DNA of 25,231 nt from Ophiosphaerella korrae (lineage: Eukaryota > Ascomycota > Dothideomycetes > Pleosporales > Phaeosphaeriaceae), in NCBI GenBank assembly GCA_028456385.1, contig JALNQF010000517.1:1-25231 (forward strand), in the 5' to 3' direction. Below the pieces are notes generated by a model. It saw only the letters and a list, made by a program, of their open reading frames with translations. It ran no database searches and was not told the origin of the DNA. Below, piece after piece: positions 1-10,790 of the stretch (positions are counted from its first letter, which is position 1; the number at the start of each line of letters is the position of its first letter). A program made the translations under genes and the position numbers.

Positions 1-2690
1 TTTATATATACTAAAGTAGCTAGCTATATATAAGTTATAATACTAGAGTAGAATTTCTTACTTAATAGTAAGTTCTTTTAGAACGTATACTTTACTTTTA
101 TATCTTAGGACTTTTTTATTATCTAAGTACTATACTTATACTCTACTACTATATTAAGTACTTTTAACTTTTATTAAACTCTTTACTTATACTTATATAA
201 AGGTATCTCTTTACTATAGTCTATATAAAGTTATTAGAAAGGCTTTAGACTTTACTAATATAAGTTTACTACTAACTAACTTTCTAGCTATTAAGTATAG
301 TACGTATAGTATATATTCTATAGCGCTAGTAGTAAGAGTTTTTTTAGCGCTATAGTCTCTAGCTCTATATATCTTATATACGCTTTCTAAGCTTAGCTTA
401 GTTATAAATCCTTTTACTCTACTAGTTATCTCTACTCTAGCTACTAAGCTTACTAGTTATAATTTCTCTTAGAGAGTAAGTAATAAGTATACTAGTAATA
501 AATTCTCTTACTTATAGTTATATCTTTTTAAAAGGCTATCTATAGGATTTAGCTTACTAGCCTAGTATTTTACTTTAAAATTAAAAGCTCCTAAGTATAT
601 AGCCTAGTATACTTAGCGTAAGTTTAGCTTATATATAGTATATATTAAGTATAAGTTATTATAATCTATAAGTACTTAAATTATATACTATATACTTTTA
701 AAGTAGTATCTTTACTATTTAAAACTATAAATAATAGTAAGAAGTTTAGTATTATATATTTTATAGTTTAGTTCTACTTTTTATAGTTTTCTAGAAGTAA
801 AAGTAACTAGATACTATTTCTTATCTATATAGAGCTAGGATAAGATCTTAGAGATTATAAAGGTTAATATATCTATCTCTAAGTAAATAGGTAGTACTAA
901 GTTATAATAGCGTAAGATAAGTATACTTATAAAGTATATTTTAAGTTATTTAAAAGCTTTTTATACTATACTAAGCTAATAAAATTCTTACTTTCTTTTT
1001 AATAAGTCTATAAAAGAGGCTATTTTATAAGTATACTCTTTAATAAATTTTTAGTAGAAGTTTATAAAACCTAGAAATAACTATAGTTCTTTAATACTTA
1101 TAAGCTCTAGCTATTATATAATAGTCTTAATACGCTTAGGTTTAGTATAGATACTATACCTTATAATAATAAAGCCTAGAAAATATACTTTATTAGATAT
1201 TAAGGTATACTTATTATAAGTACGTACGTATAAACGTAGCTTAGTACTTAGCTTAGTATAAGCGAGCCTATTAGAGCTCTCTATAGTATAAGTATATACT
1301 ACTACTTTAGCTCTATATAAGTATATTAGCTAGTTTAAGTAGAGCTCTCTATTAATAATAGATCTATTAATTACTTTCTAACTACGTATACTTTATAGCT
1401 TATAATAATACTTCTTTAGGTTTATAAAGAGTTTTACTATTCTTAGTACTATAAGTATAGAGTAGATAGCGCGCTAGTATAGTATAATATTATTACTATA
1501 AGTATATATAAGTATATTATTAAGGTATACTATATAGATATAATCTAGGAGTCTACTAAGCGCCTTATTAATATACGCTTAAAAGCTAGTAAGAGCGTTA
1601 GTTAGCTTAAAAAGTATTACTAGGTATTTAAAATACTTATAGTAAGTATAGAAAGTAGTTTTCTACTTATCTCCTAATTTAATTCTAATCCTATAGTAAG
1701 TATTTTTAAGATCTAAGGTAGTGTAATATTATACGCCTAATAAGTAGTCTAGCGTCTTTCTAATTAGTAAGAGTAAGTACTAATTTTTTACTATAACTAA
1801 GTTTAGGCTATAGTAGTTAATATAGAGGTATAGAGCTCTATCTTTCTTTAGAATAAAAAAAATAAGTACTCTTACTAAACTATTACTATAACGTATCTAG
1901 CTTTTATAGAGTATATCTTCTATATATATATAAAGTACTTTAAGCTTATATATAAAGAGATTATAGAGTAACTTATAAAGAAGTTTTTTTTCTTTTATTA
2001 ATAAGATTATATAATTAGAGTTTTTTAAGTAAAGTAGTATCTATATAGTAATATTATTAAATACGTTATAGTATTCTAATAAAGTATTTAGAATATATAA
2101 CTTTTACACTATAAGTATAGTATAAATATACGTATTATATTCTAAGTTAATTATATTAGTCTTAAGTACTCTTAGTAAGTATAGTTTTACTTATATTTCT
2201 TCTAGAGCCTTTATAATTTCTTTAGTTATATATAACTATACTTAGGTAATAGAAGTATATCTCTAATACTATATTTATAATCTATAGTTAAGTTATATCT
2301 CTTCTTATTTAAAAAAGAGATTTCTAAAAAAGAGTACTACTTTCTCTTTATTTACTCTATATACTATAATCTTAGACTTATATATTACTTTATTATTATT
2401 AGTAAGGTATACCTAAAGCTTATAAGTAGTATAAGTGTTCTACTTTTACGCCTTTATCTAGCCTAGTCTAAAGAGCTTAGCGTCTTAAATTAGTTTTAGT
2501 CCTATTTCTACTATAGTCTACTAACTAATAAAACTAATATTTACTTAAAGGTCTAAAATAACCTAAAGTTTTATTTCTCGCTCTAAGCCTAAAGCTATAC
2601 TATATATACGCTATATACCTAGTAAGATATTAATTAATTTATACTTTACTATCTTAGAGCTAATAATAAAGCTAGGCCTTTTTCTATTTA
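1..2690 (-). pseudogene. pol: E1 pol remnant: protease, RT, RNase H
   Basis: One minus-strand frame carries three domains. The protease is near 2560-2440: the active-site region reads VILDLxVNISFIS around 2562-2525. RT runs about 1990-1400. It has KKDRALYLYINYYSLN near 1850-1805, the substrate-binding segment LFKLTNALTSF at about 1613-1580, and the catalytic box YLNN at 1527-1516. The family has YxDD there, so both catalytic Asp are now Asn. RNase H runs about 1100-525. It has EIDILTF near 880, TSRKL and YKIYNTKLLTI, then LGAFNFKVKYQASKLNP near its end. From 525 to 1 the same frame continues into the RNase H-integrase linker with no recognisable motif; integrase lies outside the window. Stops are frequent and all TAA or TAG. 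The element could not encode an active polymerase. Confidence 0.85.
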
Positions 2691-3490
2691 GTTTATATAG
2701 ACTAGAATATAGTTAAAGTTACTACTATAGTACTTACTAGTATAGTATCTCTTTTTATAGTACTTAAAGTATTTAATAGTAAACTTATTTACTAACTTAT
2801 TTTAAGAGTTCTTTATATCTCCCTTTATTTAGGCCTTTTTTAGGTTTTCTTTACTTATACTATTTATATAAAGCTCTTGTAATTTTATTATAGTACGTAA
2901 ATTATACTTAAGCGTTAAGCCTAAAGTAATAAAGTCTTCTCTTATTACTAGAACTTAATAGTAGTTAGTAATTACTCTTTATAGTTTAAGCTATAGTTTT
3001 AAAAAAAAGTACTAAATCCTTTATTCTTCTATATACTAAGGAAGCTAGTCTTTAATAATATCTAGATATCTAGTAAAAGATCTTATACTTTATTCTTTAT
3101 ATTAAGTAGCTATAGCGTACGCTATTACTACTTCTAGGCTATAATTAATAGGGTCTAAGAGTAGGTTAAGTAAGTACTTTTTAAAGTACTTCTAGGTAAA
3201 AAGCTTATTTACGTTTAGGTTATACTTAATATACGTATACTATTATTTATATAGGTCTCCCTTAAAGTATTATATAGCTTAAAGGACTTTATCTTTTTTA
3301 CTTTAAAGTCTTAAGGTATAAAGTAAAATACTATTTTATATAAGTAGTAATACTCTTAGTATTTCTTTAGAGATTTACCTTTTATATACTATAAGCTCTT
3401 TAGAGTAAAGTATACGCTTTACGCGCGTATTATTAACTAAGAAGTTTATATTATACTTTTATAAAGTAATAATAGTAATATTAGAGTTAT
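2690..3490 (-). pseudogene. gag: E1 gag remnant with CCHC zinc knuckle
   Basis: This is the structural capsid/nucleocapsid gene of a Gypsy element. With TAA/TAG read through, the minus strand gives a continuous Gag-like translation from about 3490 to 2690. It includes segments such as DKVLxAIxYFKGDLYK and a capsid-like stretch ending near LKYNLRTIIK. A CX2CX4HX4C zinc knuckle follows at 2771-2730, degraded to YFKYYKKRYYTSKY: three Cys and one His ligand are all now Tyr (TGY or CAY to TAY). The spacing 2-4-4 is exact. The gag frame differs by one from the downstream protease/RT frame. That fits either a -1 programmed frameshift or a small indel. No trustworthy start codon is visible. The product is dead. 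Confidence 0.75.
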
Positions 3491-3499
3491 TCTTAGGAG

Positions 3500-3960
3500 T
3501 TATAGCGTAAAGAGTAGTTTATTCTTATTTTAGACGTATAATCTTATCCTCTAGAGTATAGAGTATACGTAGTTAAGCTAACTTATTATATCTAGTAGTT
3601 ACTTTACAAATACGTTCTTTAATTATTACTAGTATACTTAGTATATAACCTAGCTATATACTACTTATACTCTATATAGTATCTTATTTAACTATTAACT
3701 ACGTATTTTCTTCTATTATTATAGCCTATTATAAGGATTATATTATTATTATCTCTAAACTATTAGTAAAGAAGTATTATTATATTAAGAAGTAGCTAGA
3801 AGATAATAGTACTTACTATAAGCTATAAGAGATAGTAAAAGGATAATAGATAGTATTTAATAGTACTACTAGTATCTAAGAGAGAATAATACTTACTTTA
3901 CTCTCTTTATAAGTATTAAGCCTTTTATATACTTATATAGCGTATTAGCTTTACTTTAGA
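3500..3960. other. Boundary between E1 and E2, no gene seen
   Basis: This stretch separates the 5' side of E1 (minus strand) from the 5' side of E2 (plus strand), so the two elements face away from each other. I see no LTR, no repeat shared with the 3' end of E2, no primer-binding site and no target duplication. The plus-strand frame of E2 can be read back to about 3840, but without recognisable motifs, so E2 may start somewhere between 3840 and 4000. The base bias is the same as in the elements. Confidence 0.5.
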
Positions 3961-3989
3961 CTATAACTATATAATATTATAATCTTTAG

Positions 3990-6900
3990 TATATTAGCTC
4001 TACTCCTTTAACTTATACTAGAGTTTATAAGAGTCTTGAGTATTTAGAGAACTTTTATTATAGCTCTCTAGCTAGGAATAACTTACTAATTATAGCTAAA
4101 CTAGATAGTAGCTTATAAGTTTACATAAACTACTATAAGCTAAATAAATCTACTATTAAAGACTAGTACTCTATTCTATTCTTTAGAGAAATACTAGCTT
4201 ACCTAAATAAAGTAAAGATTTTCTCTAAATTTAACGTAATATACGCCTTTTACTACTTATATATTACTCTAAATTTAGAATAGCTAACTACTTTTATTAC
4301 CTACTTTAGTATATATACTTATAAGGTAGTACTTTTTAGCTTTACTAATATACTAGCTACTTTCTAGCGCACTATTAACTTAGCCTTACTAGAATATTTA
4401 GATAACTTCTACACTATATATATAGATAACGTCTTAGTATACTCTAATAATAAAATAAACTATATCTAGTACGTTTATAAAGTACTTATATAACTAAAAA
4501 AGTAAGGCTTCTATATAGACTCTAAAAAATCTAGCCTCTATACTACTTTAGTTAAGTTTTTAAGTATAATTATCTCTAATAAAAGAATTAAAATAGATCT
4601 CTTTAAAGTTAAAGCTATCTAAGAGTAAGAAATACTAAAGACTACTAAAGAAGTTCTAGCCTTTCTAGGCTATACTAAATTCTTCTAGCGCTTTATTAAA
4701 GATTACTTAAGCTTTACCTTACTACTTACTAAGTTAATTAAGTCTAAGGTTATTACTAAACTTACTAAAAGAGATAGGCTACTCTTTTAAAAGACCTAGT
4801 ATAAGCCTTTTATAATTACCTAAGAATATATAGATACCTTTAATAAACTAAAAGCTACTTTCTAGCTAGAAGTAGTTTTACTTTACTTTAACTTCTTAAA
4901 ACTAATCTATATCTAAACTAACGCCTTAGAGTAAGCTTTAAGTAAAGTAATAAGCTAACTAAACTAAGATAGAATCTAATAGCTAGTTAGCTTCTTCTTA
5001 AAAAAATATACCCTAGTAGAATATAATTATAATATCTATAACCTAGAACTTATAGCTATAATCTAAGTATTTAAAGAATAAAAACTAGAGCTTATAAGTA
5101 GTCTATATATAATCTATATTATAATAGACTACTATAATTTAGAAACCTTTATAATAACTAAAAAGCTTAATTACTACTAGGCTTACTAGTTATTATTTAT
5201 ATCCTAATTTAACTTCTATATTAAATACGCACCTAGTAATATAAATAAGGTTATAGATACCTTAAGCTACTAACTATAAGATTACTCTATAGACAATTCT
5301 AATCTATAAGTATTAAGAGCTAACTAAATTATCTTAAGCCTTTAAGTCCTAGCCTTAGGCGTAAAACTTATACTAAATATAGTAATTTATGCTCTTAGCC
5401 TCGTAGACCTATAAAAGCTAGATAGATTTACGCTAAAATATACTACTATAGTATATACTTACTTTTACTATATTATAGAAATAAAACCTAAATTAGTAAA
5501 CTTACTAAAAGATTTTCTACTACTTTATAATAAAAAACTAGACCTAGAACTTCTACTATATATTATTAACTTACGCCTAATAGAAGAATTACTAGATATA
5601 GCGTACTTAGAAAACTATATAGCTTAAGCTATATTTACTACTATAGATAGTAGATAATAAAAACTATTAAAAGCTTTTTATAAAGTAAGATACTACTTTT
5701 TATATACTAATATTAGCTCTACTAGATTAAAGAAAGAAAAGTACTTTTAGGTTAATAAAATACGTCTATATATTCTCTTAAATACTTATCTATACTACTA
5801 AATCTTTAATTTATACTATAACTATTAGTTAGTAAGCTATAAAAGACTTTATAGTATACTATATCTAATATATAAGTACTATTATTAGCTTAAAAAACTT
5901 TAAGCTATTAAGTAATTTTATAATATATACTTAATCTACTACTATATAAAGAGCTTATAAGATAGTAAACTTAGTTACTTCTAACTTATACTAATTCTCT
6001 ATATACTCTAGACTAATATCTTAGTAAACTATATTTAAGCCTTACTAGCTAGTAAAAATAGTAGCTAGATTTATAAATATATCTTAGTAATATACTACTA
6101 CTTTATAAAAAGTTACTATTTCTTTTCTTATAAGTCTCTAAAACCTAAAGAAACTACCTAATATTTTATATATATTTTTAAGCTCTATAGAGTCTTAATA
6201 AATATTATATCTAATAGAGAAATAACTTTTATTAGCTAATTCTAGTACTATATATATAAACGCCTTTATATTATATAAAAGCTCTTAACTACTTACTACT
6301 TAAAAACTAATAGCTAAACTAAGTAAGTAAATTAAGCTCTAGAAATCTTTCTAAGGTAATACGTTAACTATATATAAGATAACTAAGTAGCTTAGTTATA
6401 TATAGCTAAGTTCTAAGTAAATAATACTATTAATATATTTATTAAGATAACCTTATTTCTTATAGATCTAGAGTATTACCTTTATAGTAGTATATACTCT
6501 AGTAAAAATAATAAAGATTAACTAAACCTAGCCTAATATAACTAATATATATAAGCTAATAAGCTACTTAATACTTATAGTAACCTAGTAGCTTACTTTA
6601 AAGAAAAAATACTCTAGGTATAATAAGAGTAAGTAGCTTAAGCTAATACCTTTTACTAAAGTAGACTAGTATATAAAGTTAGTAACTAAGCTTATATTAG
6701 TATAGCTAATTAGAGAACTACTTAGCTAACTCTAAAATTAGACTACTAATAAGTAGGCCTATACTCTATTAAGAGAGTTATCTACAATAGTAGAGTATAT
6801 AAGCTAGTACTACTCTAAGAAATACTAAGTAAAGGTATATTCTTAGTTTTCTCTCTAAAACTCTTATACTCTAGAGACTAAAAGCTCTTACTAGATTAAG

Positions 6901-7095
6901 ACTTACTATAGCTAATTTTTATTATTATTACTAATAAAGAAACTAGTAGTATATATAAAGAATACTTAGTAAAAGCTATCTTAGATATATACTTTAAAGA
7001 GCGTAGAAAATATATAAGATAGTACTACTTAGTTTACTAGACTAGCTATAGTAAACCTATATAAGAGCTAGTAAAAGAATTTATAAAATATAAAG
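3990..7095 (+). pseudogene. pol: E2 pol remnant: RT, RNase H, integrase, chromodomain
   Basis: All domains share one plus frame over about 3.1 kb without a net frameshift. RT is about 4020-4600, with YINYYKLNKSTIKD, the FSFTNILATF segment at 4335-4364, and the catalytic box YIDN near 4420 (expected YIDD). RNase H is about 4800-5265; its first catalytic Asp is Asn in IYIxTNAL near 4915. Integrase is about 5790-6700. The N-terminal HHCC zinc module is mostly Tyr. The catalytic D,D(35)E residues read Asn at 6027, Asn at 6213 and Lys at 6321; the last two are exactly 36 codons apart, as expected. The chromodomain is about 6945-7080, with EYLVKAILDIYFKERRKYI followed by YYLVYxTSYSKPIxEL (family W/aromatic positions now stops). 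Every catalytic centre is damaged. Confidence 0.88.
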
Positions 7096-7468
7096 CTACT
7101 TTTAACTTTTACTAGAACTACTTAGAGAAAGCTAAACTACTAACTCTATATATACCTAAAAAATAGAGCTTTAATAAAGACGTAACCTATTAGAGTACTT
7201 TAGCTTACTAATAAGTATAAAAAAGCCTTTCTAAGGCGTAATTACTACTTTTAACTTTTACTAAAACTACCTAGATAAGCCTAAAACTATTAATAGGTAT
7301 AAAAAAGCTTTTTATAAAGCGTAATTACTACTTTTAACTTTTACTAGAACTACTTAGAAAAGTTTAAAATACTAACTATATACCTAAAATAGAGCTCTAA
7401 TAAAGATATAACTTAGTAAAGTACTTTAGCTATTAGTAAGTATAAAAAGGCCCTCTAAAGTATAATTA
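7096..7468 (+). repeat. Three degenerate tandem repeats in the E2 C-terminal tail
   Basis: Three direct repeats begin at 7096, 7245 and 7328 with the shared start ctacttttaacttttact, and end with related copies of aaaaagcctttctaaggcg. Unit lengths are about 149, 83 and 141 bp; the middle unit lacks an internal segment of about 66 bp. The first unit continues the pol frame after the chromodomain, translating as a peptide starting TFNFYxNYLEKAK. The second and third units lie in other frames, so they are either out-of-frame duplications or carry indels. Similar short FHxxYPxKPxP-like tails follow the chromodomain in many fungal chromoviruses (family knowledge). Confidence 0.7.
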
Positions 7469-8061
7469 AAAAACTTTACTACTATAGCTATAACTACTAC
7501 GCTCTCTTATAACTAGTTATATATAGGTCTAGTTTACTATTATAGAATTTATAACTAGCTACTAAATTCTTAGCTAGAGTAGCTCTATACTAACTACTTT
7601 ATAATACTTATAAATATTAAGCTTACTAGGTCCTTTATATTAATAAACCTACTTATTATAAAGCTTATATTTATAGTAAGTACTTATATAGAGATCTAGC
7701 GCTATTAAGTTACTTAGTAGTATTAACTTTACTTTTTCTTATACTATATATAAATACTTTTAGGTTTAATTTTATTAGTATAGAGTAAAAGAAGTAAAAA
7801 AAAGTTTATAGTTAATATATTTTATATATAAAAGTTACGTAGGTCTTTATTTTATACTAAAATTAGTAAAAACTTTAGCTTTATACTCTATAAATAATAA
7901 TTTTAAGTCTAAAAATAGTTAACTTCTTTAACCCTAGCTACTACTACTACTACTTAATAAGTATTATTAGTTAATTAGAGCTCTTTTTAAGCTCTAAGAA
8001 TTTACTCTTTAAAAGAAGAGAGACGTATAAAGAAGTTATTTCTTATATCTCTTATATTTAT

Positions 8062-8114
8062 ACTAATATTAGTAAGTTTATAACTTACTAATATTATAAA
8101 CTTACTAATATTTA
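8062..8114. repeat. Short direct and inverted repeat cluster
   Basis: The word aacttactaatat occurs twice in direct orientation (about 8082 and 8099) and its complement atattagtaagtt precedes them at about 8066. The first inverted pair forms a hairpin with a very short loop. The three copies sit within 53 bp, about 100 bp from the E3 insertion point. Function unknown; in so AT-rich a sequence part of the match may be chance. Confidence 0.6.
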
Positions 8115-8142
8115 ACTACCTTTTTACTTTTAGTTAGCGCTT

Positions 8143-8177
8143 AGTAAGCTACTAGGTATATATACCTAGTACTTACT
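8143..8177. repeat. Long palindrome (22-bp perfect core)
   Basis: Positions 8150-8171 form a perfect palindrome centred on tactaggtata/tatacctagta. Allowing one bulged base at 8149 the arms extend by six more pairs (agtaag with cttact), giving a 35-bp imperfect palindrome. It lies 29 bp left of the E3 insertion site. It could be a cruciform-forming site or the remnant of an LTR or terminal inverted repeat; the sequence does not decide. Confidence 0.7.
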
Positions 8178-8199
8178 TAGATAGCTTTATTTACTATTT

Positions 8200-8204
8200 A
8201 CTCT
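8200..8204. repeat. E3 target-site duplication, left copy (ACTCT)
   Basis: The bases actct directly precede the outer edge of the left E3 LTR and recur at 15213-15217 directly after the outer edge of the right LTR. Five-base duplications are typical of Ty3/Gypsy integrases. Confidence 0.88.
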
Positions 8205-8637
8205 TATTAAAGGTATTACTAAAGTTAACTTCTTAGTACCTAATTATAGTATTAGTAAATTATAAAGTAATATTAAAAGCTTATATTATAATCTATAATA
8301 GACTTATAAATAATAGAAGATATTTTATAACTATCTTGTATTAGCGCTCTATAGTTAAGAGATTAAATTACTAATACTATCCTAATAATATATAATACTA
8401 CTAACTATATACTCTATATAATCTATTAATCTATAGTTACTAAGACTAATAGATTATAGATTACTTTAATCTATAATCTATTAATACTAAGAGTCTATAG
8501 ATTATAGATTACTCTAAGTATCTTAGTTATATATAGTCTCCTAATTAAGCTTGTATATTTCTAGGTTATATAAATCTAAGTTATTTATTATAAGACTAAT
8601 TAGTTCTATCTATAGCTCTTCTATTACTACTATAATA
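8205..8637 (-). repeat. E3 3' LTR
   Basis: 433 bp, matching 14780-15212 over the full length. The plus-strand edges are tattaa and ataata. The right copy still begins tgtta, so the original ends were TG...CA-type, converted to TA by RIP. The half at the low-coordinate end (U5/R side) is related to the E4 LTR. The U3 side is unrelated to E4 and carries a hairpin at 8447-8483. Confidence 0.93.
8447..8483. repeat. Perfect 17-bp-arm hairpin in E3 U3 (left LTR)
   Basis: Arms taatagattatagatta (8447-8463) and taatctataatctatta (8467-8483) are perfect inverted repeats around the 3-base loop ctt. Further aatctata/tatagatt words flank it, from about 8420 to 8512. The matching site in the right LTR is 15022-15058, with one C-to-T change in one arm. 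It may have been a binding site or transcript hairpin in the U3 promoter region; function unknown. Confidence 0.8.
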
Positions 8638-8651
8638 CTATCTCTTTTTTT
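8638..8651 (-). promoter_or_regulatory. E3 polypurine tract
   Basis: On the minus strand the run aaaaaaagagatag ends exactly at the inner edge of the 3' LTR. E4 has gaaggagagatag at the same place. A polypurine tract primes plus-strand DNA synthesis in LTR retroelements. Confidence 0.8.
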
Positions 8652-9315
8652 AAGTAAGTCTTTGTTTATCTATCTTAGAGCTAAAGTTATTAACTTATTT
8701 TCTTTATTAATCTATAGTTCTTTATTACTTTCTATAGTTATTTTATCTATACGTTATTACTATCTTCTTACTAATTACGTATTACGTAATAGTACTAAAA
8801 TATTTCTATATTCTTGTTACGCTTCTCTTAAATTAAATCCTAAATCCCTTTTTTATCTTATTTCTATAAATAATAGTAAAGCTTATAAGGCGTATATTTA
8901 TATAAATATATATAGTTCTTATAATATATCTAGTATCTTTCTTTCTAAATATATATTTATTATACTTATTTTTATATCTAGGCTTAATAATAATAGGGAA
9001 AGCTATTAACTAGACTTAAGAGAAACTACTATCTTAAATTATAAAGGCTAAAGCTAAGTATAAGTAGATCTAAGAGCTTACGTAAAGTAAGCTAGTAGAA
9101 AATTAAGCTTATTTCTCTTGTTTTTATAAGATAAAGGCGTTAAATAATAAGAAATTAGCTAAGTAGTTAGTAGCTCTAGAAGCTAAGCTAAACTTAGATA
9201 AGGCGTTTAATATTACTATAGTAGGTTCTACGTTATACGTTCTTATTACTTTTTTATCTAATAGTAGTAATATTAGTTCTCTTAGTTTACTACTAGGCGT
9301 TCTAGAGAGTTTTAA
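8652..9315 (-). pseudogene. E3 C-terminal extension after the chromodomain
   Basis: The integrase/chromodomain frame continues for about 220 codons to the polypurine tract, with TAA/TAG interruptions only. It aligns with the same region of E4. Shared segments include PLSYK near 9137, LKSS/LKPS followed by two stop codons (probable Gln), a RNIL box at about 8807, then NKEL, INKE, LIT and NKDLL close to the end. E3 is 27 bp longer than E4 between chromodomain and polypurine tract, exactly nine codons, so the frame is kept. I do not recognise a known domain. It looks helical and Leu/Gln-rich. An alternative is a 3' untranslated region with chance openness, but the frame-keeping length change argues against that. 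Confidence 0.55.
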
Positions 9316-9476
9316 CTTTAGAAGTCTTTTAGTTTCTTAGAGTAGTTAAGGTTATCTTCTAGTTTTTATATATTTTCCTATAGTTAATTCTTTTTATCTA
9401 TACTTATCTATTTTACTAAGTAGTAGTTCCTACTATTATAGAACTAGTATACTAGGATTTTTTTAACTTCTTATTT
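9316..9476 (-). pseudogene. E3 chromodomain remnant
   Basis: The minus strand reads EVKKILVYxFYNSRNYYLVK then xISIDKKN and LEDNLNYSKKLKDF, the usual chromodomain pattern of an EIL start, a YLVKW strand and a WEP..NL end. The Trp positions are now stops. It follows the integrase in the same (post-deletion) frame, as in E4. Chromodomains of chromoviruses steer the integrase to marked chromatin. Confidence 0.75.
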
Positions 9477-9565
9477 TTTTTATTTTTTATACGTATCTAC
9501 TTTGTATACTAGTAGTTCTACGTTCTATAGTACTATCTTAAGTAGTACTACGTAGAATATTAGGT

Positions 9566-10560
9566 GTATCTTTATTTTATTTAGTAGCTTTAGTTTAAAT
9601 ATAACTAGCGTAATTTCTTTCTTAATTTTATATAGTCTTATCTTAACGTAGTCTAGTTTTAGGCTTAGCTTCTTACTCTTAATATTCTTTTATACTAACT
9701 ATACTTTTTCTTCCTCTCTAAATTAGGGTCTTTTTTTATATTTCTTATTATAATACTTTACTATCTAATTATATAGGAATTCTATATCCTATCTTAATTA
9801 ATTATATAAATCTTTAAGTCTATTAGTAAAGTTTTTTCTTTTTAGAAACTAAGACTTTATATTCTTTAGTATTCTATATACGCTAAGGTTAAATCTATAG
9901 TTTATAAAAAAGAGTAATACTTTTATTACTATATTCTTTATACTATTATATACTAACTATACTATAGGTAGTAACTATACCTAGTTATTCTAGTTATAAT
10001 TAAGGTAGTATCTTAAGTATTTTTCTATTATTTAATTTATTTATTTTAACTATCTATCTATCTATAAGTAGTATACTATTAATATTATATATTTAATTCC
10101 TAGTTATACTATAATTATTTCCTATAGATTTAATATAAATCGTATATCTCTATCTATAATAATCTTATCTAGTAGTCTATATTAGCTAATTATAGTTCTT
10201 AGAACCTAGTGCGTAGTAACTTCTATCTTACTTTTTTCTTTATATAGTCTAAAGTATAAGTACTTTATAAGTTTATCTACTATTATTAGAATTCTATTAT
10301 ACTTAATTCCTAATATAAAGTCTTTAGACTTAGGTAATTTTATAATAAAGTCTATTATAATAACTCTTTATAGTTATTCTAGTACTTTTACTAGTTATAG
10401 TATACTATATAGTATATATCTACTATACTTATTTCTATAGTATTCTATATAGTCTTATAGTACTTCTTCTACTAGTTATCTTACTCTTAGGATATAGTAG
10501 TCCTATAATAGTCTATCTAATATTTTCTTAATACTTTAGTAACTATATACTAGTAATTTA
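9566..10560 (-). pseudogene. E3 integrase remnant with 35-bp deletion upstream
   Basis: The catalytic core is clear: Asp in IDFIIKLP at 10352-10350, Asp in IIIDRDI at 10154-10152, and Lys at 10046-10044 where E4 has the catalytic Glu. The last two are 36 codons apart, matching D,D(35)E. Just upstream, near 10561-10567, 35 bp present in E4 and E5 are missing. This removes part of the N-terminal zinc module and shifts the frame, so the integrase lies in a different frame from gag-RNase H. The change is not a RIP product. Confidence 0.82.
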
Positions 10561-10790
10561 TAGAATATATATTCTTCTATAGACTTATACTAATCCTTCT
10601 TAGATTTCTAGTTTCTTTATTTTTTTAGGTACTTTTTACGTTATTTTCTAAATCTATTTATTTAGCTTACTACTTCTTTTTTTAAGTATTATAGCTATTT
10701 TAGGTATATTTAGGACTAGGTATCCTTCTTTATTCTTAACTAGAACTATTCTAGTAGCGCTTATTTCTTCTTATAAGTCTAGTTTTCTAC

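Larger units (their letters stand above)
1..3500 (-). mobile_element. E1: degenerate Ty3/Gypsy retrotransposon, partial
   Basis: On the minus strand the order is gag, zinc knuckle, protease, RT, RNase H, which is the Ty3/Gypsy order. The element runs off the left edge of the window before any integrase. No LTR, primer-binding site or target duplication is visible at its 5' side near 3.5 kb, so the 5' boundary is approximate. Its residues differ clearly from E2 and from the E3/E4/E5 family, so it is a separate family. CpA and TpG are almost absent, suggesting several rounds of RIP. Confidence 0.85.
3960..7500 (+). mobile_element. E2: 5'-truncated chromovirus (Ty3/Gypsy), RT to tail
   Basis: A plus-strand Gypsy element in one frame with RT, RNase H, integrase, chromodomain and a repetitive C-terminal tail. 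Gag and protease are missing: the conserved sequence starts directly upstream of RT. No LTR pair is found. A 3' LTR could lie in 7807-8199, but there is no partner copy to prove it. The chromodomain after integrase places it among the chromoviruses, a group that uses this domain to target chromatin. Its residues are distinct from E1 and E3/E4. Confidence 0.85.
7469..8199. other. Non-coding tail of E2, possible 3' LTR
   Basis: No protein motif is seen in either strand. A purine run at about 7784-7806 could be a polypurine tract, and 7807-8199 could then be a solitary 3' LTR with a TATA-like tatatataaaag near 7830. Without a second copy this cannot be confirmed. The stretch also holds a short ctactactactact triplet run near 7940, a small hairpin around 7977-7999 and two strong repeat structures listed separately. 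Confidence 0.3.

Noticed and set aside
7935..7957. Triplet microsatellite (ctactactact)
   Set aside because: Very short and in low-complexity sequence; no reason to treat it as more than chance.
7807..8199. Firm call of an E2 3' LTR
   Set aside because: A purine run and a TATA-like word are present, but no partner LTR or target duplication exists in the window; left as a possibility only.
8551..9009. Open reading frame of 152 codons on the plus strand
   Set aside because: It begins with TTG inside the E3 3' LTR, crosses the LTR edge and polypurine tract, and runs antisense to the E3 C-terminal extension. Its product is a low-complexity Ile/Leu/Ser/Tyr string without motifs. It is a chance opening in AT-rich sequence.
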